From positions 62,001 through 126,000 of the forward strand of contig NZ_JADOTT010000006.1 of NCBI RefSeq assembly GCF_016817355.1: a stretch of DNA of 64,000 bases, written 5' to 3'. This stretch comes from Maricaulis parjimensis. Its GTDB lineage: Bacteria > Pseudomonadota > Alphaproteobacteria > Caulobacterales > Maricaulaceae. Shown here in pieces: positions 35,631 to 44,428 of this stretch; positions within the stretch are counted from its first letter, which is position 1; the number at the start of each line of letters is the position of its first letter. The notes under the pieces were generated by a model. That model saw nothing but the letters and a program-made list of their open reading frames with translations. It ran no database searches and was not told the DNA's origin. A program made the translations under genes and the position numbers.

Positions 35631-36263
35631 ATGAAACTGGTTCTCCTTGAACGCGTTGAAAATCTCGGTGTGATCGGCGACGTCGTCTCCGTCCGCCCGG
35701 GTTTCGCCCGCAACTTCCTGCTGCCGCAAGGCAAGGCCCTGCGCGCGACCGAAGCCAATATGGCGCGCTTTGAAGCCGAGCGTGAAGTGCTCGAAAAGCG
35801 TAATGCCGAGCGCGCTGCGGAAGCGGCTGAAGCCGGTCAGTCGATCGATGGCGAAAGCTTCGTCATGATCCGTCAGGCGGGTGAAAGCGGTCAGCTCTAC
35901 GGTTCTGTCACCTCCCGTGACATTGCCGAGATCGTGTCCGAAGGCGGCACCAAGGTCGTGCGTTCCCAGGTTGCCCTGAACGCACCGATCAAGACGCTGG
36001 GTCTGCACGAGCTGAAGATCAAGCTGCACGCCGACGTCTCCGTGACCGTGACGATCAACATCGCACGCTCCGAAGATGAAGCCGAACGCCAGGCTGCTGG
36101 TGAAGACGTGATCGCCTCCCAGGCGGACGAAGATCGCGCCATCGCCGAAGCCCAGGCAGCCGAACTGTTCGAAGCCAGCGAAGAAGGCCAGGAACTGGCC
36201 GCTCAGCAGGCGTCCGAAGAGGCTGCTGCCGAAGACGGCGAAGCGGAAGAGACCGAACAGTAA
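35631..36263 (+). CDS. rplI: 50S ribosomal protein L9 with extended acidic C-terminus
   Basis: L9 binds 23S rRNA at the base of the L1 stalk. The N-terminal domain ([35 protein letters not shown]) and the second domain ([14 protein letters not shown]) are standard. At 210 residues the protein is about 60 longer than typical L9 because of an acidic, Ala/Glu-rich tail from about residue 145. Longer L9 tails occur in alphaproteobacteria. GGGAGGA precedes the ATG, and a strong terminator follows. Confidence 0.97.
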   Translation: MKLVLLERVENLGVIGDVVSVRPGFARNFLLPQGKALRATEANMARFEAEREVLEKRNAERAAEAAEAGQSIDGESFVMIRQAGESGQLYGSVTSRDIAEIVSEGGTKVVRSQVALNAPIKTLGLHELKIKLHADVSVTVTINIARSEDEAERQAAGEDVIASQADEDRAIAEAQAAELFEASEEGQELAAQQASEEAAAEDGEAEETEQ

Positions 36264-36289
36264 GTCCGGTTTCTCAAGACGATTGCAGG

Positions 36290-36324
36290 AAAAGGGCAGC
36301 TCCTCGGGCTGCCCTTTTCTTTTT
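36290..36324 (+). terminator. Rho-independent terminator of rpsF-rpsR-rplI
   Basis: AAAAGGGCAGC (36290-36300) pairs perfectly with GCTGCCCTTTT (36308-36318) around a seven-base loop, followed by CTTTTTG. It lies 26 bp after the rplI stop. Confidence 0.95.
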
Positions 36325-36371
36325 GTTGGGAAATGCACAGATAGTGGTGAAGTGAAGCTGTTTGCCGCACT

Positions 36372-36821
36372 GTGAGAGCCGACGTGTCCGCTACCACCGA
36401 CCCAGAGAAGCGCCATGTTGAACGCTGGATCGCCTTCGCCATCTCGATCTTCCTGTCATTGGCCGCGAGTTATTTCGTCCTCGGCCTGATGTCCGCGCCG
36501 GTGGAAGAGTATGTGAACCTGCAGGACGATATCCATTTCGCGGACGTCCAGCCTGTCGTGGGCCCCTTCCTCTTCGGGGTATTGGCCGTGACGGCCATCT
36601 CTTGTGTGATCGGCACACTATTGCAGGCCTTCAATACGCGCTGGTCGCTGCCCGTCATGCTCTTCTATTTTCTGTCCGCCAAACTGTCCTGGATCCTGTC
36701 CTCTTTCCTGCCCAATTATGATGGTGGGGCGACAGGAGCGGTTCTGACACTGATCCAGCTGATCATGTTGTTTCTGGTATTCCGCACCCAGGGACACAAA
36801 TGGTTTCGCCTGCAAGCCTAA
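36372..36821 (+). CDS. Small integral membrane protein (paralogue A)
   Basis: A 149-residue protein with about four hydrophobic helices. It begins with a charged segment (TTDPEKRHVERWIAFAI) and ends RTQGHKWFRLQA. The protein encoded at 36956-37408 matches it along its length: xERWI near the start, then LQxxxxRWSxP, AKxxWIxxSFLxNYDG and RTQGxKWF. The start is GTG 36372 or GTG 36384; neither has a clear ribosome site. The family is not recognised. Confidence 0.72.
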   Translation: MRADVSATTDPEKRHVERWIAFAISIFLSLAASYFVLGLMSAPVEEYVNLQDDIHFADVQPVVGPFLFGVLAVTAISCVIGTLLQAFNTRWSLPVMLFYFLSAKLSWILSSFLPNYDGGATGAVLTLIQLIMLFLVFRTQGHKWFRLQA

Positions 36822-36910
36822 GCTGGCACGAGCCTGGCTCGCACAGTCAGGTCATAGTTAAATACAGGCCCAATGGCGGGTTTCGCTTTGCTTCTCTTCA
36901 TTGACGATGA

Positions 36911-36924
36911 TTAATTGCAGTTAA
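36911..36924. promoter_or_regulatory. TTAA-N6-TTAA pair upstream of paralogue B
   Basis: TTAA at 36911-36914 and 36921-36924, separated by six bases, about 32 bases before the ATG at 36956, preceded by TTGACG (36901-36906). The CtrA cell-cycle regulator of alphaproteobacteria prefers TTAA-N7-TTAA, so this is close but not exact. Confidence 0.3.
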
Positions 36925-36955
36925 GTTTCATGGACTAACACAACCCCTCAGAGCA

Positions 36956-37408
36956 ATGGAAACAACCGCCACTCCTCTTTCCGCGACACGCAAACGGCAG
37001 ATCGAACGCTGGATCGGGATTGCGATCATGATCACCCTGACCCCGGTGGCGAGCTATTACGCCCTGGGTGTGGCCGGATTTCCGATCGAGCGCTTTGTCG
37101 ATATTGATCCGACAACCCGGTTTGATGATGTGCGTTTCCTGATCGGCCCCCTGCACTATTGGGCCCTGATCGTGTCCGGCAGCTTCGCTGTCCTGTCCCT
37201 GGTCCTGCAGATCCTCGATTCCCGCTGGTCCATCCCGGCCCACATCATCTATTTCATCGGCGCCAAGATCGGCTGGATCATGGCCTCCTTCCTGGCCAAT
37301 TATGACGGCGTTCTGGTCGGCGCGACGACGACAATTTTCCAGATGACGGTTCTCGTTATCCTGGTCCGGACCCAAGGCCAGAAATGGTTCCCCCGCCGGC
37401 CCCGCTGA
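36956..37408 (+). CDS. Small integral membrane protein (paralogue B)
   Basis: A 150-residue protein with four hydrophobic helices (for example GIAIMITLTPVASYYALGV and AHIIYFIGAKIGWIMASFL), clearly related to the preceding gene: RQIERWIGIAI, ILDSRWSIP, AKIGWIMASFLANYDG and RTQGQKWF align with its partner. The two are separated by 134 bp with promoter-like features, so they may be regulated separately. Function unknown; the charged ends RK/KR suggest inner-membrane insertion. Confidence 0.75.
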   Translation: METTATPLSATRKRQIERWIGIAIMITLTPVASYYALGVAGFPIERFVDIDPTTRFDDVRFLIGPLHYWALIVSGSFAVLSLVLQILDSRWSIPAHIIYFIGAKIGWIMASFLANYDGVLVGATTTIFQMTVLVILVRTQGQKWFPRRPR

Positions 37409-37417
37409 GCACCGGGT

Positions 37418-37426
37418 TGTGGATAA
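37418..37426 (-). promoter_or_regulatory. DnaA box (perfect TTATCCACA, minus strand)
   Basis: TGTGGATAA on the plus strand, i.e. TTATCCACA read on the minus strand, the strongest DnaA-binding nine-mer. It lies 10 bp past the preceding stop and 233 bp before the dnaB ATG. Confidence 0.75.
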
Positions 37427-37513
37427 TATCAACGCTCCAAACACTTGATTTTACGGTGCTGACAGTATCCGGACAGTGGCATTAAGCGTTTGTACTTTCA
37501 GCGACAGAACGCG

Positions 37514-37522
37514 TTATCCACA
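37514..37522 (+). promoter_or_regulatory. DnaA box (perfect TTATCCACA, plus strand)
   Basis: A second perfect TTATCCACA, in the opposite orientation to the box at 37418-37426 and 137 bp before the dnaB ATG. Together they suggest DnaA control of dnaB. Confidence 0.75.
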
Positions 37523-37658
37523 GCGATCAACACAATTTCGCGAATGGCAGGAATCAACTGATTCTGTCCGGATTCGGGTGTGGCCATCGCCAGACCGTCC
37601 CGGTATTCAACCTGTCTTCTCCGCACCGGACGGACGCGGAGATCAGGGGACCAGATCA

Positions 37659-39146
37659 ATGACCACCGCGTTGCAGCCGTTCATCGAGGACGACTCTCAC
37701 ATTGCTGATGTCGAAACCGCGCCGCACAACCTGGATGCCGAGCAGGCCTTCCTGGGCGCGCTTCTGTACGACAATGAGCTGTTTCACCGGGTCGCCGACT
37801 GGCTGAAGCCGGAGCATTTCTATGACCCGGTGCATGGCCGCATCTATGACACGGCCTCCGACCTGATCGGCCGTGGCTCGCTGGCCGACGCCGTCGTGCT
37901 GAAAACCCAGTTCGACAAGGATGACGGGCTGCGCGAGATCGGCGGCACCACCTATCTCGCCGTTCTGATGGAAGGCGCCGTGTCCGGCAATGCCGCCATC
38001 GAATACGCCAAGATCATCTATGAACTGGCCCTGCGCCGCGAACTGATCCGCATCGGTAATGACCTGGCCAATGCCGCCAGCCAGGATGCGGAAATCCAGG
38101 CCCGCGCCCTGATCCAGGATATCGAGCAGCAACTCTATAATCTGGCTGAGGAAGGCTCCGCCTCGCGCGGTTTTGTGAGTTTCAAACAGGCCCTCGCCGA
38201 GTCCGTGGAATCCGCCTCTGCTGCCTATGAGCGCGATGGCGGTCTGGCCGGCATTTCCTCCGGCCTGAACGAGCTGGACCGCAAGCTGGGCGGACTGCAC
38301 CCATCGGACCTGATCATCCTCGCCGGCCGCCCGTCCATGGGTAAAACCTCGCTGGCGACCAATATCGCCTTCAACATTGCCAAGGCCTATCAGTTCGAGG
38401 AACAGCCCGACGGGACGAAAAAGACGACCAGTGGCGGCGTTGTGGGCTTCTACTCACTGGAAATGTCCGCCGAACAGCTCGCCACCCGTCTGATTGCCGA
38501 CCACACCTCCATCCCGGGCTACATGATCCGCCAGGGTACGATCGACGCGGCCCAGTATGAGGAGATCCGCGACGGTGTGCTGGAAATCCAGGCCCTGCCG
38601 CTCTTCATCGACGATACCGGTGGCCTGCCCATCTCCGCCCTCGCCGCCCGTGCGCGCCGCCTCAAGCGGACCCATGGCCTCGACATCATCATCGTCGACT
38701 ACCTGCAGCTGATCACCTCCTCGCGGGCCCGCGCCGGTGCCAGCCGTGTGGAAGAAGTCTCCGAGGTCACCCAGAACCTCAAGGCGCTGGCCAAGGAACT
38801 CAATGTTCCCATCATCGCCCTCTCCCAGCTCTCGCGTCAGGTGGAGAACCGCGAAGACAAGAAGCCCCAGCTCTCGGACCTGCGTGAATCCGGCTCGATT
38901 GAGCAGGATGCTGACGTGGTGCTGTTCGTCTATCGCGAGGCGTATTACAAGGAACGCGAGAAGCCGCGTGAGGACACGCCGGAATATCTCGCCTGGGAAG
39001 AAGAGTTCCGCCGGATTGAGAAAGTCGCTGAAGTCATCATCGGCAAACAGCGTCACGGCCCGATCGGATCGGCTAAGCTCGCCTTTGATGGCATGCTGAC
39101 CAAGTTCACCGATCTGGAAACCCGGTATGACGACGAGCCCAACTGA
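37659..39146 (+). CDS. dnaB: Replicative DNA helicase
   Basis: DnaB unwinds DNA at the replication fork as a hexamer. The 495-residue protein has the N-terminal helical domain (PHNLDAEQAFLGALLYDNELF), Walker A GRPSMGKTSLA near residue 227, Walker B IIIVDYLQLI and the arginine-finger region (SDLRESGSIEQDADVVLF). ATG 37659 has CAGGGGA upstream; the open frame to 37476 covers the regulatory region. Its end overlaps alr by 20 bp. Confidence 0.97.
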   Translation: MTTALQPFIEDDSHIADVETAPHNLDAEQAFLGALLYDNELFHRVADWLKPEHFYDPVHGRIYDTASDLIGRGSLADAVVLKTQFDKDDGLREIGGTTYLAVLMEGAVSGNAAIEYAKIIYELALRRELIRIGNDLANAASQDAEIQARALIQDIEQQLYNLAEEGSASRGFVSFKQALAESVESASAAYERDGGLAGISSGLNELDRKLGGLHPSDLIILAGRPSMGKTSLATNIAFNIAKAYQFEEQPDGTKKTTSGGVVGFYSLEMSAEQLATRLIADHTSIPGYMIRQGTIDAAQYEEIRDGVLEIQALPLFIDDTGGLPISALAARARRLKRTHGLDIIIVDYLQLITSSRARAGASRVEEVSEVTQNLKALAKELNVPIIALSQLSRQVENREDKKPQLSDLRESGSIEQDADVVLFVYREAYYKEREKPREDTPEYLAWEEEFRRIEKVAEVIIGKQRHGPIGSAKLAFDGMLTKFTDLETRYDDEPN

Positions 39147-40239
39147 CGCAACGGCCGAACCCGCTCCCCGCCTGATCATCGATCTGGCGATTATCCAGCA
39201 GAATTACGCCAAGGTGCGCGAACTTGCGCCCAATGCCGAAGCCGGAGCCGTGGTGAAAGCCAATGGCTATGGCCTGGGCGCAACCGAGATCATCCCTGCC
39301 CTGGCCGATGCCGGTTGCCGCAATTTCTACGTCGCCCACACGTCCGAAGGCCGCGAAGCGCGTCAGGCGCTCGGCGGACGTCCGGCCAATATCTTTGTGT
39401 TCAACGGGTTCTGGCCGTCCGAATTGCCAGCGCTGCGCGAAGCGGAACTCTTCCCGGTGATCAATGAACTCGCCCAGCTGGAAAATCTGCGCCGCCTGGC
39501 GCCGGACCTGCCCTGCGCCATCCATTTCGACACCGGCATGAACCGTCTCGGCCTCGGCGAGGAAGAGACGGAGGCGCTGATCAAGGATCCGTCGCGCCTG
39601 GATGCGATCGATGTGCGTCAGATCATGAGCCATCTGGCCTGCGCAGACGATCCGGAGCATCCGCTCAACGCGAAACAGCGCGACCGGTTTGCCCGTATCC
39701 GATTGGCCTTCCCGGGCATTCCCGCCAGCCTGTCCAATTCTGCCGGCATCCTGCTGGGGCCGGACTATCATTTTGACGTGGTCCGACCCGGCCTCGCCCT
39801 GTTCGGTGGTGTGCCCGCGCCCGGCCATCCCTCGCCCTTCGAGCCGGCGGTGGAAATTGACGCGCCCATCCTGCAGATCCGCGATCTCAAACCCGGTGAC
39901 ACGATCGGTTATGGCGCCACCTTCACGGCCAATGATCCGCGCCGGATCGCGACTGTCGCCGCCGGCTATGCGGACGGTCTGCTGCGCGCCTTCGGCAATG
40001 GTGGCTATGGCCGGATCCGGGAGCATCGCGTGCCGATCACCGGACGGGTCTCGATGGATCTGATCGGGGTGGATGTCACCGAAGCGGGCAATGTGAAACC
40101 GGGCGACCCGGTCTGTTTCCTCGGCCATGACATCGAGGACATGGCCGATAGTGCCGCGACGATTTCCTATGAATTCCTCGTGCGCCTGGGCCTGCGCTTC
40201 CACCGCATCTACAAGCCGGGCCGGCCGGCAAAGCGCTGA
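39127..40239 (+). CDS. alr: Alanine racemase
   Basis: Alr makes D-alanine for peptidoglycan with pyridoxal phosphate. The 370-residue protein carries the PLP-lysine motif AVVKANGYGLGA (about residue 44), HFDTGMNRLGL, SNSAGIL, and the C-terminal catalytic region with GYADGLLRAFGN and GRVSMDLIGVDV. The start codon lies inside the dnaB 3' end, so translation is probably coupled. It is convergent with a membrane-protein gene. Confidence 0.96.
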   Translation: MTTSPTDATAEPAPRLIIDLAIIQQNYAKVRELAPNAEAGAVVKANGYGLGATEIIPALADAGCRNFYVAHTSEGREARQALGGRPANIFVFNGFWPSELPALREAELFPVINELAQLENLRRLAPDLPCAIHFDTGMNRLGLGEEETEALIKDPSRLDAIDVRQIMSHLACADDPEHPLNAKQRDRFARIRLAFPGIPASLSNSAGILLGPDYHFDVVRPGLALFGGVPAPGHPSPFEPAVEIDAPILQIRDLKPGDTIGYGATFTANDPRRIATVAAGYADGLLRAFGNGGYGRIREHRVPITGRVSMDLIGVDVTEAGNVKPGDPVCFLGHDIEDMADSAATISYEFLVRLGLRFHRIYKPGRPAKR

Positions 40240-40243
40240 GCCG

Positions 40244-40696
40244 TCAGCGCAGCAGGCGCCGGTTGGCCAGCATGCTGAGCATGACCATGCAAATCACTTC
40301 CGACGTGAAAATGACCAGTCCCGGCCAGGCCGGAACATAGGGATTGAAGGACACGCGGACCCAGATCAGTACATGCAGGATCGCCGCGCCAAGCAGGACA
40401 TGCATGGCGCGTTTCCGCCGCGCCAGCAGGAGAATGAACACGGCCAGGATACAGGCCTGAAACGTGCCTGCGGCGAAGCCCATGGTGAAGGTCGGCATGG
40501 CATCGATCACCATGCGGGCATCGGTGCCGAAAATCTGGAACTCGTCATATCCCAGCACGACCAGCGCGCCGGCGACCTGCCAGGTGCTGGCCTGGCTGAA
40601 AATCAGGGCCAGACACAAGAACGCGACCCGGCGTGTCCATGTCTCGAACGGTCCGGGAACGTGCTTACGCTCTTTTGGTCCACTCACACTGCTCAT
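40244..40696 (-). CDS. Small four-helix membrane protein of unknown function
   Basis: A 150-residue protein with four predicted membrane helices (VAFLCLALIFSQASTWQVAG; FTMGFAAGTFQACILAVFIL; VLLGAAILHVLIWV; LVIFTSEVICMVMLSMLA) and a charged N-terminus. AAGGAC lies five bases before the ATG. It is convergent with alr and divergent from radA. I do not recognise the family. Confidence 0.78.
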   Translation of the reverse strand: MSSVSGPKERKHVPGPFETWTRRVAFLCLALIFSQASTWQVAGALVVLGYDEFQIFGTDARMVIDAMPTFTMGFAAGTFQACILAVFILLLARRKRAMHVLLGAAILHVLIWVRVSFNPYVPAWPGLVIFTSEVICMVMLSMLANRRLLR

Positions 40697-40916
40697 AGCG
40701 TCCTTGCCCAGAACCCCATGACATCATTCTTAGACCAGAAATTTTGTGCGGAAAATGCTGAGCGCCTCGCTGGCGAATATGGCGAGGACTGCCCGTTGAG
40801 GTCCCTGCCCGTATTTCGCTGTTCCGCCCCTGTCCCTGCAGCGCAACGCAGGCTAAGGACAGTTTCTGTCGCCCGCGTCTGGTCAACTCCTAGCGGAGTT
40901 GAAGGAGAATATCGAA

Positions 40917-42293
40917 ATGGCCCGTGCCGATAGTGTTTTTGTCTGCCAGTCCTGTGGCTCGACCCATTCCAAATGGGCCGGCAAGTGCGATGATTGCGGT
41001 GAGTGGAACACGCTGGTCGAAGAGGCCCCGTCCGCCCCGCTGGGCACACAGGCCAGCGCCGCCAAACGCCGCGGCAAGTCGGCCCGGCTGGAATTGGTGG
41101 ATCTGGGGGCCGAGACGCCGGAAACCCCGCGCCTGATCTCCGGCATTGCCGAACTGGATCGTGTCGCCGGCGGCGGGCTGGTCCCCGGTTCTGCAATCCT
41201 GGTCGGCGGCGATCCCGGCATCGGCAAGTCGACACTCCTGCTGCAGCTGATGGCCCGGGTCGCCAGCGACAATACCAAGGCGATCTATATTTCCGGCGAG
41301 GAAGCCATCGACCAGGTCCGTCGCCGCGCCAAACGCCTGGGCCTGGCGGACAGTCCGGTCGCCCTGGCCTCGGAAACCTCACTCAATGACATCCTGGACG
41401 GTCTGAAGGCGGAAAAGCCGGACATTGTCGTTATCGACTCCATCCAGACGCTCTGGTCGGATCAGCTCGCCGCCGCACCGGGCACGGTCGCCCAGGTCCG
41501 CGCCTGCGCCCAGGAACTCGTCCGCTTTGCCAAAAAGCGCAATTGCACGGTCATCCTGGTCGGCCATGTCACCAAGGATGGCCAGATTGCCGGCCCGCGC
41601 GTGGTCGAGCACATGGTCGATGCCGTGCTCTATTTCGAGGGCGAACGCTCGCACCAGTTTCGCATCCTGCGCGCCGTGAAGAACCGTTTCGGGCCGACCG
41701 ACGAGATCGGCGTGTTTGAAATGGGCGACAAGGGGCTGGGCGAAGTGGCCAATCCCTCCTCCCTCTTCCTGGACGGCCGCGGCGAAGCCAATCCGGGGGC
41801 CGTCGTCTTTGCCGGCATGGAGGGCACTCGCCCCGTGCTCAGCGAGATCCAGGCCCTGGTCGCTCCGGCCGCCTTCGGCACACCGCGCCGGGCGGTGGTG
41901 GGCTGGGATTCCGGCCGTCTCGCCATGGTGCTGGCCGTGCTGGAAGCGCGCTGCGGCTTCAACATCTCCAACCGGGACATCTTCCTCAATGTTGCCGGCG
42001 GGCTGAAAATCGCCGAACCGGCCGCCGATCTGGCCGTCGCGGCGGCCATTGTTTCCTCCGCCCTGGACGTCGCCCTGCCCGGCAAGGGGGTCGTTTACGG
42101 AGAAATCAGTCTTTCCGGCGATATTCGTCCGGTCGGCCGCAGTGATTCGCGGCTCAAGGAAGCGGCGAAGCTCGGTTTCATCGAAGCGATCGCCCCCACC
42201 GCCTCGGCCGACGACACCGCACCGATCAAGGTCAGGGGCTTGGCCACCGCCCTGGAATTGGTGCAGACTTTGAACGCCTTGGCTGGCGAGTAG
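40917..42293 (+). CDS. radA: DNA repair protein RadA
   Basis: RadA extends recombination intermediates by branch migration. The 458-residue protein has the N-terminal zinc finger (FVCQSCGSTHSKWAGKCDDC, four Cys), Walker A GGDPGIGKSTLL, the RadA-specific KNRFG motif (AVKNRFGPTDEIG) and a C-terminal Lon-like domain (LSGDIRPVGRSDSRLKEA). GAAGGAG is placed correctly for the ATG at 40917. cvpA follows 12 bp later. Confidence 0.97.
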   Translation: MARADSVFVCQSCGSTHSKWAGKCDDCGEWNTLVEEAPSAPLGTQASAAKRRGKSARLELVDLGAETPETPRLISGIAELDRVAGGGLVPGSAILVGGDPGIGKSTLLLQLMARVASDNTKAIYISGEEAIDQVRRRAKRLGLADSPVALASETSLNDILDGLKAEKPDIVVIDSIQTLWSDQLAAAPGTVAQVRACAQELVRFAKKRNCTVILVGHVTKDGQIAGPRVVEHMVDAVLYFEGERSHQFRILRAVKNRFGPTDEIGVFEMGDKGLGEVANPSSLFLDGRGEANPGAVVFAGMEGTRPVLSEIQALVAPAAFGTPRRAVVGWDSGRLAMVLAVLEARCGFNISNRDIFLNVAGGLKIAEPAADLAVAAAIVSSALDVALPGKGVVYGEISLSGDIRPVGRSDSRLKEAAKLGFIEAIAPTASADDTAPIKVRGLATALELVQTLNALAGE

Positions 42294-42305
42294 GGAGCGA
42301 CACCC

Positions 42306-42950
42306 ATGGATGGGACGCTGAGTGCTTTTGACGGTATCGGGCTGGCAATCCTGCTGGCATCCGGATTGCTCGCCCTGGTGCGGGGTTTTGTCCGCGAGGC
42401 GCTCTCTGTCACCGCCTTTGTCGCCGCCTCCCTGGCGACGCTCTGGGCCCTGCCGGTTTTCATCGCCCCGGCCCGCGACATGATCGATCCAGACTGGCTG
42501 GCCCCGCTGGCCATTGGCGGTTTCGTCTTCATCATCATCTATCTCGCCGTCACCTTCGTGACGTCCTCCCTGTCCAAGGGACTGGCCAAGGGCGAGGATG
42601 TGAATGTGGTCGACCGGACGCTGGGCTTTGCCTTCGGCCTGGTGCGCGGCCTGGTCCTGCTGGGTCTGGGCGTGATCTTCCTGGCCGCGACGCTGGGCGA
42701 GAATGGCCGGCCGCCGGCCTGGGTCTCGCAGGCACGCATCTATCCGCTGGTGAATGCGACCGCCCGGGCGTTGCAAACCCTGGCGCCTGAAACCTCACGT
42801 CTGGCGGAAACCGCGCCCCTGCCCGGTGGCACGGATGACCCGATTGCAGAAACAATAAGAAATAATGACAGCTCCTATGGCCGTCGCGATCGAAACCGAC
42901 TAGATGACCTCATCGGTTCGACCACGGATGACCAGGACGACGACGGATGA
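42306..42950 (+). CDS. cvpA: CvpA-family membrane protein
   Basis: A 214-residue inner-membrane protein with four hydrophobic segments, beginning LSAFDGIGLAILLASGLLALVRGFVREALSV, the typical CvpA opening. CvpA was named for colicin V production and is almost always encoded just upstream of purF, as here (ATGA overlap). A role in cell-envelope integrity has been proposed for the family. The soluble C-terminal ~60 residues vary. Confidence 0.92.
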   Translation: MDGTLSAFDGIGLAILLASGLLALVRGFVREALSVTAFVAASLATLWALPVFIAPARDMIDPDWLAPLAIGGFVFIIIYLAVTFVTSSLSKGLAKGEDVNVVDRTLGFAFGLVRGLVLLGLGVIFLAATLGENGRPPAWVSQARIYPLVNATARALQTLAPETSRLAETAPLPGGTDDPIAETIRNNDSSYGRRDRNRLDDLIGSTTDDQDDDG

Positions 42951-44428
42951 GCTCCACACCCGCCTTTCCTGCCACGCTCACCTATGATCCGGCTACGGAT
43001 CGCCCCCAGGAAGAATGCGGCGTTTTCGCCGTCTACGGCACCAAGGATGCCGGCATCCTGACCGCGCTCGGGCTTCACGCCCTGCAGCATCGCGGACAGG
43101 AAGCCTGCGGAATCGCGACCCATGACGGGTCGCGTTTTCACATTGAACGCTATCTCGGCCTGGTGGGGGAGAACTTCACCTCGCCGGACATGCCGGAACG
43201 CCTGCCCGGCAGTGTGGCCATCGGCCATGCGCGCTATTCCACCCAGGGCGCCTCGGTGCTGCGCAATGTCCAGCCGCTCTATTGTGATGTGCGCGGCGGC
43301 GGTATCGCCCTCGCCCATAACGGCAATCTGACCAATGCCCGCGTCCTGCGCGAGGAATTGGTCAATCAGGGCGCCATCTTCCAATCGACATCCGACAGTG
43401 AGGTCGTGCTTCACCTGGCGGCCCAGTCGAAGAAGACCAAGCTGACCAATCGCGTCCTGCAGGCCCTCAAACAGGTCCAGGGCGCGTTTGCTTTTGTAGC
43501 CCTGGTCAATGACCGCCTGATCGCGGCCCGCGACCCGTTCGGCATCCGCCCGCTCGTCATGGGCAAGCTGGGTGATGCCTATATCTTTGCCTCCGAAACC
43601 TGTGCCCTGGACATGGTCGGTGCCACATTCGAGCGCGAGATCGAGCCGGGTGAAGCGGTGGTGGTGAATGAGGACGGCATCCGCTCGGAGCGTTTCGCGC
43701 CGGAACACAAGGCCAAGGTCTGCGCCTTCGAATACATCTATTTCGCGCGTCCCGACTCGGTGATCGGCGGTCGCAGCGTCTATGAAGCCCGCAAGGAAAT
43801 GGGCCGTCAGCTGGCGCTGGAAACCCCGGCCGAAGTCGATGTGGTGATCCCGGTGCCGGACAGCGGCGTACCGGCCGCGATCGGCTATTCGGAAGCCGCT
43901 GGCATCCCGTTCGAGCTGGGCATTATCCGTTCGCACTTCGTCGGCCGGACCTTCATCCAGCCGACCCAGGACCGGCGCGACCTTTCGGTCCGCCGCAAGC
44001 ACTCGGCCAATGCGGCCGCCGTGCGCGGCAAGCGCGTCCTGCTGATCGATGACAGTATTGTGCGCGGCACGACCTCGCTGAAGATCGTGCGCATGATGCG
44101 CGAAGCCGGCGCCAAGGAAGTCCATTTCCGCTCCGCCTGCCCGCCGATCAAATTCCCGGACTTCTACGGGATCGACATGGCCGGTCAGAAGGAACTCATC
44201 GCGGCCTGCATGGACCTGACCGAGATGACCGACAAGCTGGAAGCCGACAGCCTGGCCTTCCTGACTGTGGACGGTCTCTACAAGGCAGTCATCGGCGAAG
44301 CGCGCAATGATGCGGACCCGCAACTGTCCGACCACTACTTCACCGGCGAGTATCCGACGCGCCTTGTTGACCATGACCGGGACCTCTCGGCCAAGGAATT
44401 CCAGCTCTCTCTCCTGGTAGACGCATGA
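42947..44428 (+). CDS. purF: Amidophosphoribosyltransferase
   Basis: PurF makes phosphoribosylamine from PRPP and glutamine, the first step of purine synthesis. The 493-residue protein has a short N-terminal propeptide before the catalytic Cys of EECGVFAVYG (the mature N-terminus), ALQHRGQEACGIA, and the PRPP-binding LLIDDSIVRGTTSLK in the transferase domain. The second purine locus of the window, with purM/purN at 827-2538, is separate. Confidence 0.97.
   Translation: MSSTPAFPATLTYDPATDRPQEECGVFAVYGTKDAGILTALGLHALQHRGQEACGIATHDGSRFHIERYLGLVGENFTSPDMPERLPGSVAIGHARYSTQGASVLRNVQPLYCDVRGGGIALAHNGNLTNARVLREELVNQGAIFQSTSDSEVVLHLAAQSKKTKLTNRVLQALKQVQGAFAFVALVNDRLIAARDPFGIRPLVMGKLGDAYIFASETCALDMVGATFEREIEPGEAVVVNEDGIRSERFAPEHKAKVCAFEYIYFARPDSVIGGRSVYEARKEMGRQLALETPAEVDVVIPVPDSGVPAAIGYSEAAGIPFELGIIRSHFVGRTFIQPTQDRRDLSVRRKHSANAAAVRGKRVLLIDDSIVRGTTSLKIVRMMREAGAKEVHFRSACPPIKFPDFYGIDMAGQKELIAACMDLTEMTDKLEADSLAFLTVDGLYKAVIGEARNDADPQLSDHYFTGEYPTRLVDHDRDLSAKEFQLSLLVDA

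Noticed and set aside
36911-36924. A true CtrA site.
   Set aside because: Spacing is N6, not the expected N7, so it is listed only as a low-confidence regulatory element.
37418-37658. The dnaB upstream region as the chromosome origin.
   Set aside because: Only two DnaA boxes, no AT-rich unwinding stretch and no usual origin neighbours (dnaA, dnaN, hemE, parAB) in the window.
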